Assembly (NCBI GenBank): GCA_032164245.1
Contig: JAVMKO010000003.1
Location: 91,573,890 to 91,637,889 of the forward strand
DNA length: 64,000 nt
Reading direction: 5' to 3'
Source of the DNA: Sternotherus odoratus
Taxonomy: Eukaryota > Chordata > Testudines > Kinosternidae
Shown here in pieces: positions 23,451 through 34,751 of this stretch. The notes under the pieces were generated by a model. It made no database searches. It saw only the letters and a program-made list of their open reading frames with translations, and was not told the DNA's origin. Numbering within the stretch: the stretch's first letter is position 1; each line of letters opens with the position of its first letter. The translations under genes and the position numbers were made by a program.

Positions 23451-24946
23451 ATGTGGTAGGAAAAGGAAAGGCATCCTTATTTCAATGACTGTAATCCTGC
23501 CATTCCAATCAGAACAGCAAAATTTAGTACAAGGGTTGTCTCTGGACTGATCAGGTAAACGGAGACTGTGTGCAACTCTCAAGAGGGTGAAAAGGGAATT
23601 GGAATAAAACTGACATGCATACAGATTGGTGCAGACAAGAAAAAAATGTTTTGGGGTTAAAGATAGAATAGGGGGAAATGGTCTTATCTAGGTCCCTACC
23701 CTAATATTCTATGATTCTATGTATGAAGTGAAGAATATCTGTTTAGCAAGTGGAAGTCAGACTGGAGAAACTAAAAGCATTCCACAATTATAAGGTGAGA
23801 CCAGTAAAGATGCTTTGTTACTGTCACCCAGCAATACATCCACAAAACCTCGATAATTCTGTAGTGAATTATTAAATCATTGTGCAGAAAGATTTCTTTG
23901 GGTTGGCTGAATATGGGTTTAAATATCAAAATTACTAGATTTTTGATGTTTCCTACCTGGTTAAAAGCCACCCAACATACAGCTCCACCAAAGTATTTTA
24001 TTTAGCTTTTTAATACAGTTGTTACAAAAGTTGAATTATTAACTATTTGTTTCAAGACTTGAAGGAAATGATGAAACTCAGAAGATCTCCCAAAATATTT
24101 CCAAACTGTGAGTGGTCTTATACTGTCTATATCAATTGGAGTAAGTAAAAGACACTTTTAGTTTGAACTCTGAATTTCCATGTTTTTGTAGTTTAGGGCA
24201 CAACCTTCATGGTCTAATTTTTTTTAATCTCCTAAAAAGATAAATTTAAACCTTGTCAATATGCACAGTGCATCTAACTCCTTAGTGTGATTGATGGTTA
24301 ATTTTAAACAACTAATATATTCAATCATGGTTATGGTTTTTGTTTTGTTTTTTAAATTGATGTGGAGAAGAGAAAAGGCCATTCAGCTAAAGGAAATTAC
24401 CTTCCCAAATATAACATTTTAAATAATGTAATTTCCCCCTTCGCCCCGTATGTTTGTTTTCTGAATAGAACTAGTGTTTTCATACAGGGCAAGTAACAAG
24501 TCGGGTTTTAGCCACACAATGCTGAGCAATAACTCTAGATTTTCATTAGTCAATTTTTTTCTCTCAACAGACATCCAGTTTCTGTTGAGATTATTTTTAT
24601 TCAACTCCCACAATGTGTCTGGTTTTAGTTTTACATACAACAGTCTTTAAAACTGCTTAACATAAGATCTTTGAATGATGGAACCATGTGTCTCATCTTT
24701 CTGATCAATATGAAAAACATCCAGGATCACATTCATTGTAATGGCAGCTGAGTATAGCCCTGATTTAGCAAAGCACTTAAACATGTGCTTACATTCCTCC
24801 GCATTTGGCAAAATACTTGAGTAAGTGCTGAAGTACTCTGCTAAATTGAGGACTCTAGACATGGGTTTTTAATTGCAGTGTAGATGTCCACTGTATGTGA
24901 AGTTAACATGTGGAGGGAGTCTTGGCTTCCTCAAGAACATCACTCA
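23451..24946. other. CR1 tail, MITE and unassigned sequence
   Basis: About 23,683-23,726 ends in 'attctatgattctatg', the 3' repeat typical of CR1 tails. About 24,753-24,850 ('tgatttagcaaagcacttaa ... ctgctaaattgagg') is a hairpin MITE like the one at 35,941. The minus-strand frames at 24,419-24,640 and 24,647-24,862 look moderately protein-like (NLELLLSIVWLKPDLLLALY in the first), but neither matches a family I know and the second overlaps the MITE. Confidence 0.35.
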
Positions 24947-25350
24947 GGGTATGGTTAGACTGGCGCTTTATAGTGCTAAGAGCCTCCAGTAGCGCTATAA
25001 CTCTGTCCCCGAACACACTGGCAAGGCACATTTTGCGCAATAAGTCTCCGCTTAAATCACAACTGTAAAACCACCTATCTGACCGTGATAAGGCTTTTTG
25101 TACAAGCGCTATAGCGCAAGGGTGCGAATGTGAACACCCATTGTGTGTTAATGAGCCTCCAGCCTCCTCCAGCCTGGCCCAGAATTCCCATTAGAGCCTC
25201 TCTGGCCATCATTTAAAACTCTTCTGTCGTGTCCTCAGGTGACCACACGTCACACCCTCCCCTTAAATTCCCAGGGAAATTTGAAAATTCTTTTCCTGTT
25301 TACTGCAGCCAGGCGTGGAGTGCTCCTCAGGTAACCATTTTGCTTCAGCC

Positions 25351-26953
25351 ATGACTCCACGTCCCATGCCTCCTCGCAATAAGCGATCTCGAGCGTGGTC
25401 TGATCATGAGGTCACGGACCTCATCAGCTGTTTGGGGGGGGGGGGGGGGAACGGCTGTCCAGTCTCAGTTGCGGTCTAGCCGCAGAAATTATGATACCTA
25501 TGCCCTGATATCAGGGTCCATGAGGGACAGAGGGTATGAACGAGGCACTCTGCAGTGCCGGGCAAAAGTAAAGGAGCTTGGGATTGCATATCGCAAAGCC
25601 TGCGATGCAAACAGCCGCTCTGGGGCAGCCCCTGTGTTTTGCAAGTTCTACCAGGCTCTGGATGCGATCCTGGGTGGTGATGCAACGTGTACTCCAGCGA
25701 ACACCCAGGACACTTCTTCCCAGCCCCCTAATGAAGGGGGGTGGGGAAAGGAGGCTGGAGACTAGCAGGACGGTGATTCGCAGCAGGACGTAGACGAGGA
25801 GGAGGAGGAAGCGGCCACGTCCGCGGCAGTGAGCCAGGGCATGGAGGAGTCACTGGAGACATGCAGCCAGGAACTCCTCTCAAGCCCAGAGTGGAGCCAG
25901 AGCAAGCCACAGCGTCTGGCGGCTGCAGGTGCTGTGGTTCCAACACCGGTTTGCACAGGTACAGCAAACTTTTCTAGGGGGGAGGGCAGACCGATTTGCA
26001 GAGGGTGGAGAAGAATGCTTCCATGGTTGGCTACATATGGAATAGTGCATTGATGTACTCTATCACCTCGCGGTAATCCTCATCAGTGATTTCTGCAAAG
26101 GTCTCAATAAGAGCTCTTGCAATATGCCTCTGGAGGTTTCGCGGTAGACCCAGCGTGTTCACTGTCCCGGCCACGGTCACCAGTCCATGCCACTCTTCTA
26201 AGGGGGAGAGGGGGAAGCATTGCCAGACAGATGCAAGCCGCGTATGGGCCTGGGCGGAAGCCACATCTCCTTAGAATCCCCGCCCTCTCTTGCTCCGTCA
26301 CACGCAACTGAGAGAGATCTTCCAGAATGAAAACCTACACAGAATGTTGGGATGATGCTAATCAGAACGCAGTTCCCAGTAATGCCCTCCGCTCCCCCAA
26401 AACACTGGTATAGAAAGGCAGGGAAACCGTGTTTGTCCCAGAGACTCACCATGCCCGGGGATCCTTGGTTACCTCTGTGGGTGAAAAGGCTTATTTGGAC
26501 AGGGGAACTGCACAAAAGATTCAAGGAATGCATGGGACTCCCCAAGAGTGTCTGTTGCAAACAATGGGATCTTGTCTTTTAACTCTGAAATTGTAACTTT
26601 TCCCAGCTCTGCCCTTGACATCCTCACCAGCTGCATGTGTGGCTCAGAAAGTGAGTAGACTGCGAAGCAAACCTAGGAAGAGCAAAGAGGAGGTTATGAG
26701 GCAAGTTCTGGAACAGGCTTCAATGGACAACCACGCTGACAGCCAACGTAGGGAGGAGCAGATGAGCCGTTTGGAAGAGCGGAGGGAACAACAAAGGAAG
26801 GAGAGAGAGATGGCTCGCAAAGACCGTGCTGATTGTTGCACTGACAAGCTGCTTAGAATGCTAGAGCTACAAATACAGACTCTCTGCAGCGGATCGCTGC
26901 TGTTCAGGAGCAGCAGGCCCCTGAACGCCACCCCCTTATCACTTGCCCCCTAG
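25351..26953 (+). pseudogene. Harbinger Myb/SANT-like protein, two exons, broken
   Basis: In Harbinger transposons this protein binds the element ends and assists nuclear import of the transposase. Exon 1 (25,351-25,958) starts MTPRPMPPRNKRSRAWSDHE, the first helix with its conserved Trp. It continues SQLRSSRRNYDTYALIS...LQCRAKVKEL, the rest of the trihelix/Myb-like fold, followed by an acidic run. The donor ACAG|GTACAG joins the acceptor TTTTCCCAG at 26,606, and the phases match (one base plus two). Exon 2 (26,607-26,953) is a charged, coiled-coil-like tail (RREEQMSRLEERREQQRKER). Damage includes a 16-G run at 25,434-25,449 that shifts the frame in the first helix region and an in-frame TAG at 25,763-25,765. 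Confidence 0.88.
26031..26507 (-). CDS. possible third Harbinger gene, antisense in the Myb intron
   Basis: Three minus-strand intervals have splice signals. Exon a (26,507-26,450) follows the acceptor CTTGAATCTTTTGTGCAG, is open in one frame and ends at the donor GTGAGT in phase 0. Exon b (26,334 to about 26,271) follows the acceptor ...TTCTGTGTAG and opens in phase 0 with VFILEDLSQLRVTEQERAGI; its donor looks mutated. Exon c (26,197-26,031) follows the acceptor TTCCCCCTCTCCCCCTTAG and has one open frame, with LPRNLQRHIARALIETFAEI and YREVIEYINALFHM before a TAG. I recognise no domain. It could be a real accessory gene, a captured host gene fragment, or coincidence. Confidence 0.35.
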
Positions 26954-27227
26954 CCATTCCCCTCCTGGCCCTCTGTACCCTCCAGGCCAGTATCAACAGC
27001 TGGCTGCTTATTACCACCCACAGCTGCCTCCAACCCCCATCCCTTCACCGACCACCCCAGATCCAGCACCATTATCCACTGCACCCAACCCCTGCTAACA
27101 GGCATGAGCGCACTCCGCAGAATGGGTTGGGGGAGTACACCAATTCGGAGGGCATTGGAGAGTATGAGTCCAGGACATACACCAATATGTATGTGTCCTT
27201 TCCAGTAACTGTCCCCTTTCCAACCCA

Positions 27228-27345
27228 AATTTCACACCCCTTGCTCCCACACACAATTTCACACCCTTCCTCCCTGAAACCGATTTCACACCCCTTGCTC
27301 CCACACACAGTTTCACACCCTCCCTGAAACCAATTTCACACCCCT
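27228..27345. repeat. tandem repeat of about 54 bp, 2.3 units
   Basis: The unit starts ATTTCACACCCCTTGCTCCC and contains a second TTTCACACCC, so there is also an inner half-repeat. Units of 54 and 50 bp are followed by a partial unit. It lies downstream of the Myb stop and upstream of the transposase stop, between the convergent genes. Confidence 0.85.
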
Positions 27346-27382
27346 TCTTCCCCCACCACAAACTTTAATGTTTTTCAACTTT

Positions 27383-27434
27383 TATTTCAGATTATGAGAC
27401 AGCTGTTCAATAAATGAATTCTTTTTAATAAATG
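27383..27434. other. poly(A) signals of the two convergent Harbinger genes
   Basis: On the + strand, AATAAA occurs twice between 27,411 and 27,434 ('caataaatg', 'taataaatgg'), suitable for the Myb-like transcript. On the - strand the complement of 'tttatt' near 27,383-27,388 gives AATAAA, suitable for the transposase transcript. The two 3' ends would overlap slightly. Positions are motif-based only. Confidence 0.45.
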
Positions 27435-27657
27435 GGTTTCTGTATTCGGTGCAAACGTGTGTAGTAGGTACATAAAAGCAACCGCCTTATCCGATTAACA
27501 GACTGCTGCCCCGCAACCTCCCTCCCTCCCTCTGCAATTCCCATTAGAACTCGCTTTCAGCCAGAAAATGCTCCCTCAAGGCTTCCCTGATCCTTGTACC
27601 CTCGCGCTGGGCCCCTCTAATAGCCCTGCTCTCTGGCTGAGCATACGTGGCCTCCAG

Positions 27658-28640
27658 TTATTGAACCTCCGAGGTCCATGCCATAGTGAAGGCTTCGCCC
27701 TTCCGCTCATAGAGATTATGTAGGGCACAGCACATGGAAATAACCACAGGGATACTTCCCTCTGCCAAGTCTATCTTGCCATAGAGGCATCTCCAGTGGG
27801 CTTTAAGACGCCCAAAGGCTTTTTCCACAGTCATTGGACAGCGGCTCAGCCTGTAGTTGAACCTTTCCTGGCTGCCGTCCAGGCTCCCCGTGTAGGGTTT
27901 CATGAGCCAGGGCATTAGAGGGTAAGCGGGGTCACCAAGAATAACAATGGGCATTTCCATTTCCCCCACTGGGATCCTGTGGTCTGGGAAAAAAGTGCCT
28001 TCTTGCAGCTTCCTGAACAGGCCGGTGTTACGGAAGATGCGTGTGTCATGCACCTTTCCCGACCAGCCTGCATTAATGTCAGTGAACCACCCACGGTGAT
28101 CCACAAGCTCCTGAAGAACCATGGAGAAGTACCCCTTTCGGTTAATGTACTGTTCTGCTAGGTGGTCGGGGGCCAGAATAGGGGTATGGGGCCCATCGAT
28201 CGCCCCTCCACAATTAGGGAACCCCATCTGCTCAAAGCCAGCCACGATGTCATGCACGTCACCAAGAGTCATGATTTTTCATAGCAGGAGGCAATTAATT
28301 GCCTTGCACACTTCCATCAACACGACTCCAACAGTCGACTTCCCCACCCCAAAGTGGTTGGCCACTGATTGGTAGTTGTCTGGGGTGGCCAGCTTCCAGA
28401 GTGCTATAGCCACCCGCTTCTCCACCGGGATGGCAGCTCTCAGTCTGGTGTCCTGGCGCTGCAGGATGGGGGGCAAGTTCAGCACACAGTCCCATGAAAG
28501 TGGCTTTTCTCATGCGAAAGTTTTGCAGCTACTGCTCATCATCCCACACTTGCAAGACGATGCGGTCCCACCAGTCAGTGCTCGTTTCCCGTGCCCAGAA
28601 GCGGCGTTCCACGGTCGTGAGCATGTCCGTTAAAGCAGTT
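27658..28640 (-). pseudogene. Harbinger (HARBI1-type) DDE transposase, broken
   Basis: The transposase cuts at the element ends and inserts into short target sites. The C-terminal 204 residues (28,272-27,658) carry all three catalytic positions: Asp in GGAIDGPHTPI (residue 26), Asp in GKVHDTRIF (76) and Glu in VEKAFGRLKAHWRCL (150). The family box GDPAYPLMPWL is also present. Upstream (28,485-28,279) is the helix-turn-helix region VANHFGVGKSTVG, separated from the catalytic part by a single in-frame TGA at 28,281-28,279. Further upstream the frame shifts at a six-base homopolymer near 28,465-28,470, and another stop interrupts the segment after RRFWARETSTDWWDR. The active-site residues survive, but the gene cannot make a whole protein. 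Confidence 0.95.
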
Positions 28641-29163
28641 TAGTGTCCAATATTTTCCTCGGCTCGATCTCGTTCTCTTCACCAGTCTCCTCACTACTGT
28701 CACGGTCCATTTCAAGAATGAACTCCGCTGCGCAGAGAGTTGTGCTGGCGACACTCGCCAGCATGCTCCTCAGCAGTTCACGATCCATTACGGCAAAGGA
28801 AAACCGATGACTGAGCACGTGTGCCTTGCTGAAACCATTGAGAGATGGCGCCCGAGGTGGCCGGAAACACAGGGATTGCTGGGATACGACCCAAAGCATC
28901 ACGGGGAGTTGGAACCGGACGCAGAATGGCCGCAAGTGATGCCCCACTTCCCACAAGGCATTGTGCCAGATTGGGAAGAGGTGCTCTGTGGGATACCTGC
29001 CCTATTGCGCTACTCTCAGTGCTGCCAGAAGCGCCACAAATGTGGCCATGCTTTAGCACTGCCGGGTCTGAGTGTGCACACGCTCTAGCGCAGTACCTAT
29101 TGCGCTAAATTGGGAAGCGTTATACACAAATACGCTATAATCTCTAGTGTAACCGTAGCCTCA

Positions 29164-32100
29164 GTGAGGTCTGTAGAGAATTGCAAACTTCAGCTTCAGG
29201 AAATACATTATTTGCAAGCCACACTTCAACAATTGCATTTTTGTTGGAGTAGTTGAATGAATAACATGTTGCTTTTACAGGAAATGTCTCAATTTAAATT
29301 GAGACCATGTATTCAGGCAGATTAGAAGCTAGTATGCAGTGTATTGTTGTTCTGTTTATTTCCTCCTCTTTTAATGTATATCCAAAATATCTTGGTGGGT
29401 GGACAGGGCATGAACTAGTGCACAAGTGAACTTCCTAGATCAAATCTGGGAGGCCAAACAGAATCAGCATTTGGATATCTGGAGCTTGTCTGAAGTTTCA
29501 ACCCATGACTGTTTTATGTTCTCTGCTGTGTATAGCTTCTGATAGCATACAGTCTGTGATCATCAGTGATACAACAAAAGCCCATAAATCATTGAACATG
29601 ATCCGAAGGGTGGACAGTTTTTTTCCCCCCTTCACTCTTTTATAGAAATGATATTTGATTATTGATATTTGGGCAGATTCACTATTTGACTCTTTTTTTT
29701 CACTTAAACTTAGTTGGTCTGTACAGTTGATATTTGGAGAATAACTCAAACCATTATTTCTGAAAAAGCCTGTTTTGAGTACTACGTGAATTTAGGTATT
29801 GCCGAGCTCTTATATAAGCCTTTTCAGCATACTGCAGTAGTTTGTTGCTGTCCTTAATAATACAAATCTATTGCAATTGTATAAAACACACCAGCCAGGC
29901 TGTCTGAATCCGCAGTTTCCCTATAACTTCTTTATTAAGTTAAAAACTCTTTGAATGTCCTACCTTGAACATTATGTTGGGAAGAGTGAGTCAGTGGAAT
30001 ACGTGGGAGTAAAGTGACAGTTATCCATTATTATGGTTTTAAATAGTTTTTCTGGTCATAAATAACAGTCAGCAATGCCAAACCAAGCATTCCTTTTCAT
30101 CCTTTCTCTTGCTTTCCAAAACAATTTACAGTTGTAAAAAGAAACTCTGTCTGGTCTTTTACTCACTCTGCAACGGATTTGTTTAGGAAACTCTTTAATG
30201 TAGTAAAGGGGCCTTCTAGACAACACTTAACTTTTAGGCATTTATTTGCAGGAGTCAACGTCTGCTGGAGGTTCCATAATTTTTCTAAAGCAATAGCTGT
30301 AAAGTTTAAAGAAGAAGAAAAAGAAAAAAACCTCAATCACATAACTCTCAAACATTTTAGACAGAAAAGATAATTAAAACCTATTGAACACAGAGCTTTA
30401 GAATGCTGAATGTAGAATATATTGTACTGGGATATATGATAAATAGTATCTTTTATTTTGGTTTGATGCCCAACATTAATTTTGTTACTAGCCAAACTAC
30501 TTTTAAGTTCTAAAAATAGTGCACAGGTACATGCCTTTAAAGTCTGTGTATGCACAGTTTGCATTTGGTGCAAAGAAGAAGAATTTATTCAGAAGTTAAT
30601 TCTTTTTATTTATATATATATATAAATATATATAATATATATATTATTAGTTCTAATAATAGTTAATTCTAGAAGTTAATTCTTTTATCTATCTATATAT
30701 CTCTATATATAGCTGGAATTTAATTCATCATGCTTTATGTTGTAAAAGTAGCATGCTCAGTTTTGAGGAATTGTTGTTCTATTAAAAGCCCTTGGGATGA
30801 TTAAGCATAAGTGAAGCTCTGTAAAGGAATTCTGACTATTTCTCTCCCAAAGTGGTGATGGCTTTAAAACAAGATTTTGATTTATTGAATCAGGTATGTG
30901 AACTAAGAAGACTTATGGGATTGTAAAAGGTTCTCCCCATCTCAGAATTTCTGGCTAGAAGCATTCAAAAACTTTGAGTCGGGTACCCAAAATCAAGAGA
31001 GTGGTTTTAAAATCATGAGCTTCAGCTCCCTCCCTTCTTCAAAATTGAGATTTTATTTGTCTTCTGGATTTTTTTAGTCTTTATGGTACATTTCTAAGCT
31101 TAACAGAATTGTTTCACTGAAACCATGAGGGCTAGAAACTTATTTTAAACAACCCAGATGAAAAGATGGGAGAGGTATTTGGACAAAGAAATTTATCTGG
31201 ATAAGTGAATCTTTCCATGGGGAAAGGGGTATACATTTTCAATGTGTGTAGCTCAAAAGGATTTTTTTTAAATACATTTTTGTATAGACAACATTTGACT
31301 CCAGTTACGATCATCATCATTTTTGCTACTAGGGAGGTGCTTTGTTGGAGGGGTTGTGGGGAAAGGGAAACAGGTGGCAGTTACGTCTGGGAATAGATGG
31401 CTTGTGGAAGAAATTATTAAAGATTAATTTTATGGCAAAATGCCAGTGTCCTAGAGATCCCCTTACCTGTTTCCTTAATGTTGTGGTAAATCATTTACAT
31501 TTTTAACAGAATGACAAATGTATTCCTTCTTGTTAGCAGCTAGATTTTTGTATAGCACTTTACTGGAAAAATGTGACTTCTCCTTTGGAACTGTGATATA
31601 GTAAAATATGAACTGTCCTTGTTGTGGAAACTTTTCATTATACAGAAGTGCAAAAAAAGTGGGATAGGTATTTAGAAATTTGGTTAGCCTTTTACATGTA
31701 CTCGGAGGAGGAGGGCTACCTAGCAAGCAAACCAGAATCTTCTGCTAGGATTTTTGAATATTAACCTGAAAAGGTAACACATAGTGTAATATTTTTTTAT
31801 CATTTTATTGTAACTTTGCCTTAATAAAGAGTTTTTAAAAATGTTTCTTGTGTAATCCCACGATTATCTAGAAGAGAAACACCAAACACTGCAAGACTTG
31901 CAATAAAATCACAAAAGCTGTTAACACTTCTATCTGCTTCATTACATCAAATAAGAATGTAGCATCTTAACACTCTGTAGTTTGAAGGCTAGAAACCTTC
32001 AGTGACAGAGTAGAAGTCTGAAGTACAAGTGTCCGATGCAGTGTTAGCAAGTGGATTACATTCATGTATGAGCATTTTCCCCCAAGATAGGGAAATCTTT

Positions 32101-32401
32101 CATATGTATATTGTCTGTTTTATACTGCCATATATCACTGTAGCATTTGAGAGCCTATATATTAGACTCAAATGCATTTAACATTCAGATATATTTCTGT
32201 TACCTTTGTTTGCTACTTTCCAAAGTTCTTTGTTTTTCTACTAACTACGGTGGTGAAGTCATCTGGCTGAGTTGGTGACACTACAGTCCCTTTCAGAACA
32301 GTGAGAAGTACAAGCTGAAACCAACAGAGAAGCTTATGTATTAAAACACTCCCACACAGCTCCAATAATAGAAAAATTAATCAGCAGAAATTTAAAATGC
32401 C
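29164..32401. other. AT-rich sequence with (TA)n tracts, no gene seen
   Basis: (TA)n/(TATC)n microsatellites lie at about 30,608-30,650 and 30,685-30,712 and are flanked by duplicated 'agaagttaattctttt' words. A minus-strand frame at 31,475-31,726 ends just before a strong GTAAGG donor but has an in-frame stop. No repeat family was recognised in the rest. Confidence 0.4.
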
Positions 32402-32404
32402 TTA

Positions 32405-32705
32405 GGGTATGTCTACACTACCCACCGGATTGGTGGGTAGAGATTGATCCATCGGGGGTTGATTTATCGTGTCTGGTCTAGGTGCGATAAATAGACCCCT
32501 GAGTGCTCTTCCATTGACTTCTGTACTCTACTGCCATGAAAGGCAGAGGCGGAGTCCAACGTGGCAGCGGCAGCAGTCGACTCACCACAATGAAGACGCT
32601 GTGGTAAGTGGATCTAAGTATGTCGACTTCAGCTACGTTATTTTTGTATCTGAAATTGTGTATCTTAGATCAACTCCTCCCTTCCCCAATAGTGTAGACC
32701 AGGCC
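32405..32705 (+). mobile_element. Harbinger-type MITE, copy 2, complete
   Basis: A 3-bp target duplication TTA (32,402-32,404 and 32,706-32,708) flanks the 301-bp element. The ends GGGTATGTCTACACTACC and GTGTAGACCAGGCC are inverted repeats. The internal order matches the copy at 5,997-6,282. It has no coding capacity. Confidence 0.92.
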
Positions 32706-32708
32706 TTA

Positions 32709-34096
32709 GAAGTAAATCTCAGGGTTGGTCTTCCACTCATCCTACTACACAGAAATCTGGGACTTCTCTCTCTTTAGATCTGTTTCCTTAAGATTACTGG
32801 GCAACTGCTACCTTTTTGTACAGACTGTGTCTGTAACCCAGGATTTGCCCTTGCTGTTGATCCCAACTCCTGACGCTGCTTGTACCATCAGAGTAGCTAG
32901 CAGCAGCAGCTGCCTCTGACTAAAATCCGGAATCTGTGATGCAGGTCTGGCAATTAGAGAACCAAATTTAAAAATATATGACTAAAAGGGTAATGAGCAT
33001 GTTTGGGTGTCTTTTTAGCCAAATCAGAGTTTATAGGAACAGTTTTATGCTTTCTGAAAAGTAGTTCTGGTGGGTGGTACCAGTGAGATCCGTATTTTCT
33101 TAAGGTTTCTTTTCTTACGTAAATGCACAAGAAAGACATTCATTAGTGCTGAAAAAATTAGCTTTGTACATACTGAAAAACTTTTTTGTTATAAGCTAGT
33201 GTTACTGGTCAAATGGTGGTGCTGTGCTATAATTAGTGGCATATTGTCAGTCAATATGGATTTCTGTGCACCACACTTGATGTTAAATCTTTTTGCAGTC
33301 AAGATGAAATGTGTGTTCCCTTTGTAGTTCTTTTTTTGTTCATAGGCAGTGCATGTTTCATCAAGAAGATGAGATGATGATCAATAAATACCAAAACTGT
33401 GTGTTTGCACTTCAGGGGTGCGCGCGTGTGCATGTGTGAGAGAGAGGGAGTAAAAGAGAGATCTGAACTATTACTCTGGTGTGTGTGTGTGTGATCTTGA
33501 CTCCCTCTAGTGACTGAGTTCAGTGGCTGTACAGCTAATTATGATATTGCAGAGCTCAACAAAAATGGGTTTGTGCTTTTGGTATTGCAAATCACAGGTT
33601 CGGTTCCAGACAATTGGTGTGTGTGTGTGGGTGTAAGAGGCCCAAGCTCTGTATACAGCACAACGAGAGTGTCGCGGTTAATCCAAGAAGAAGAAAGCCA
33701 GGAACTACAGTGCGGAAAAGATCCAAGCAGTATTTAATGCAATCTATTTAGGCTGAGAATAGATTGAAGTGTGTTACAAAGCCAGTCCAGTCTAAAAATG
33801 CTAATGACTCTTGAAAATGTCAGACCATTGTGTGCTAATTCTTGCCTGTACTCCATCCTTGGAATGGATTTGTAGATTAGATTTTTTAAATTTGATTTTC
33901 CTTATGTAGTCCTAGATAGCATCCAGCAATAAAACTTTTTGTAAAAAGCCAATCCAGGGAACATAATGCTATAAAAATACAGTTACTATTTATCTTTAAA
34001 ACTGTGTCCTAGCAAATTTTCATAATGAAAGCCACATTGCTTAGATGTTACTGTGGAAACATCAGTCTGATGCAATGCATTATACCTAGTGCTATG
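32709..34096. other. unassigned sequence with GT/GA-rich tracts
   Basis: GT- and GA-rich low-complexity stretches occur at about 33,418-33,495 and 33,619-33,634. 'ggttcggttcc' at 33,597-33,607 resembles a pol III B box, but no matching A box or SINE body is convincing. Confidence 0.35.
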
Positions 34097-34104
34097 CCAT
34101 AAAT

Positions 34105-34743
34105 CGGGGGTAGGCAAACTTTTTGGCTCAAGAGCCATATCTGGGTATGGAAATTGTATGGCGGGCCATGAATGTGCACCAAATTGGGAGTTGGGGGGGA
34201 CTGGAGGTGAGGGTCTAGGGATGAGGTGTTGGAGGTGCAGGAGGGCCCTTCGTGCTGGGACTGAGGAGTTCGGAGGAGGATCAGGGCTGGGGCAGGGAGT
34301 TGGGGCATGGAAGCAGGTCATGGGTGCAGGCTCCTCAAGGAGGTGCTTACCTCAAGGAGCTTCCAGAAGCAGTGGCATGTCCCACTCCTCTGGCTCCTAT
34401 GCAGAGGCATGGCCAGGTGGCTCTGTGAGCTGCCCTGTCCACAGGCTCTCCCCTGCAGCTCCCATTGGCCATGGCTCTGGCCAGTAGGAGTTGCGGGGGT
34501 GGCTCTTGGCCTAGCGGGAGTGGGCAGAGCCCCTTGTCTGCCTTTGCACAGAGGAGCCAGAGAGGGGACATGCCACTGCTATGCAGAACCATGGCACGTG
34601 TGGAGCAGGGCAAGCCTCCAACCCTGCTCCCTGGCTGGAGTGTCACAAGCCCCAGACCCCACTCCTCGACAGGAGCTCGAGGGCTGGATTAAAATGTCTG
34701 AAGGGCTGGTTGCAGCCCTCAGGCTGCAGTTTGCCCACCCCTG
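34105..34743 (+). mobile_element. GC-rich hAT MITE, copy 3, complete
   Basis: The inverted ends are CGGGGGTAGGCAAACTTTTT and GCAGTTTGCCCACCCCTG. An 8-bp target duplication with one mismatch flanks it (CCATAAAT at 34,097-34,104; CCTTAAAT at 34,744-34,751). It is the best-preserved of three copies and carries the internal 'cccattggcc ... ggccagtagg' inverted pair. Open frames on both strands arise from G+C richness. Confidence 0.92.
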
Positions 34744-34751
34744 CCTTAAAT

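Larger units (their letters stand above)
24947..29160. mobile_element. PIF/Harbinger DNA transposon, 4.2 kb, near full length
   Basis: The ends GGGTATGGTTAGACTGGCGC and (reverse-read) GGCTACGGTTACACTAGAGA are imperfect inverted repeats. Each is followed by further repeated 'agcgctatag / gcgctaaat' subterminal boxes. The 3-bp direct repeat TCA (24,944-24,946 and 29,161-29,163) flanks the element. Inside are the two genes diagnostic of PIF/Harbinger: a Myb/SANT-like DNA-binding protein on the + strand and a DDE transposase on the - strand, convergent, with 54-bp tandem repeats between them. Both are broken, so the copy is not functional by itself. Confidence 0.92.

Noticed and set aside
27095..27361. 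Gly/Lys-rich repetitive minus frame of 88 residues
   Set aside because: It is a reading of the 54-bp tandem repeat between the Harbinger genes.
31468..31726. Minus-strand open frame next to a strong GTAAGG donor
   Set aside because: An in-frame TAA lies before the donor in the protein-like frame and no acceptor rescues it.
33480..33735. Possible pol III SINE or tRNA (ggttcggttcc near 33,597)
   Set aside because: No convincing A box, no cloverleaf and no second copy in the window.
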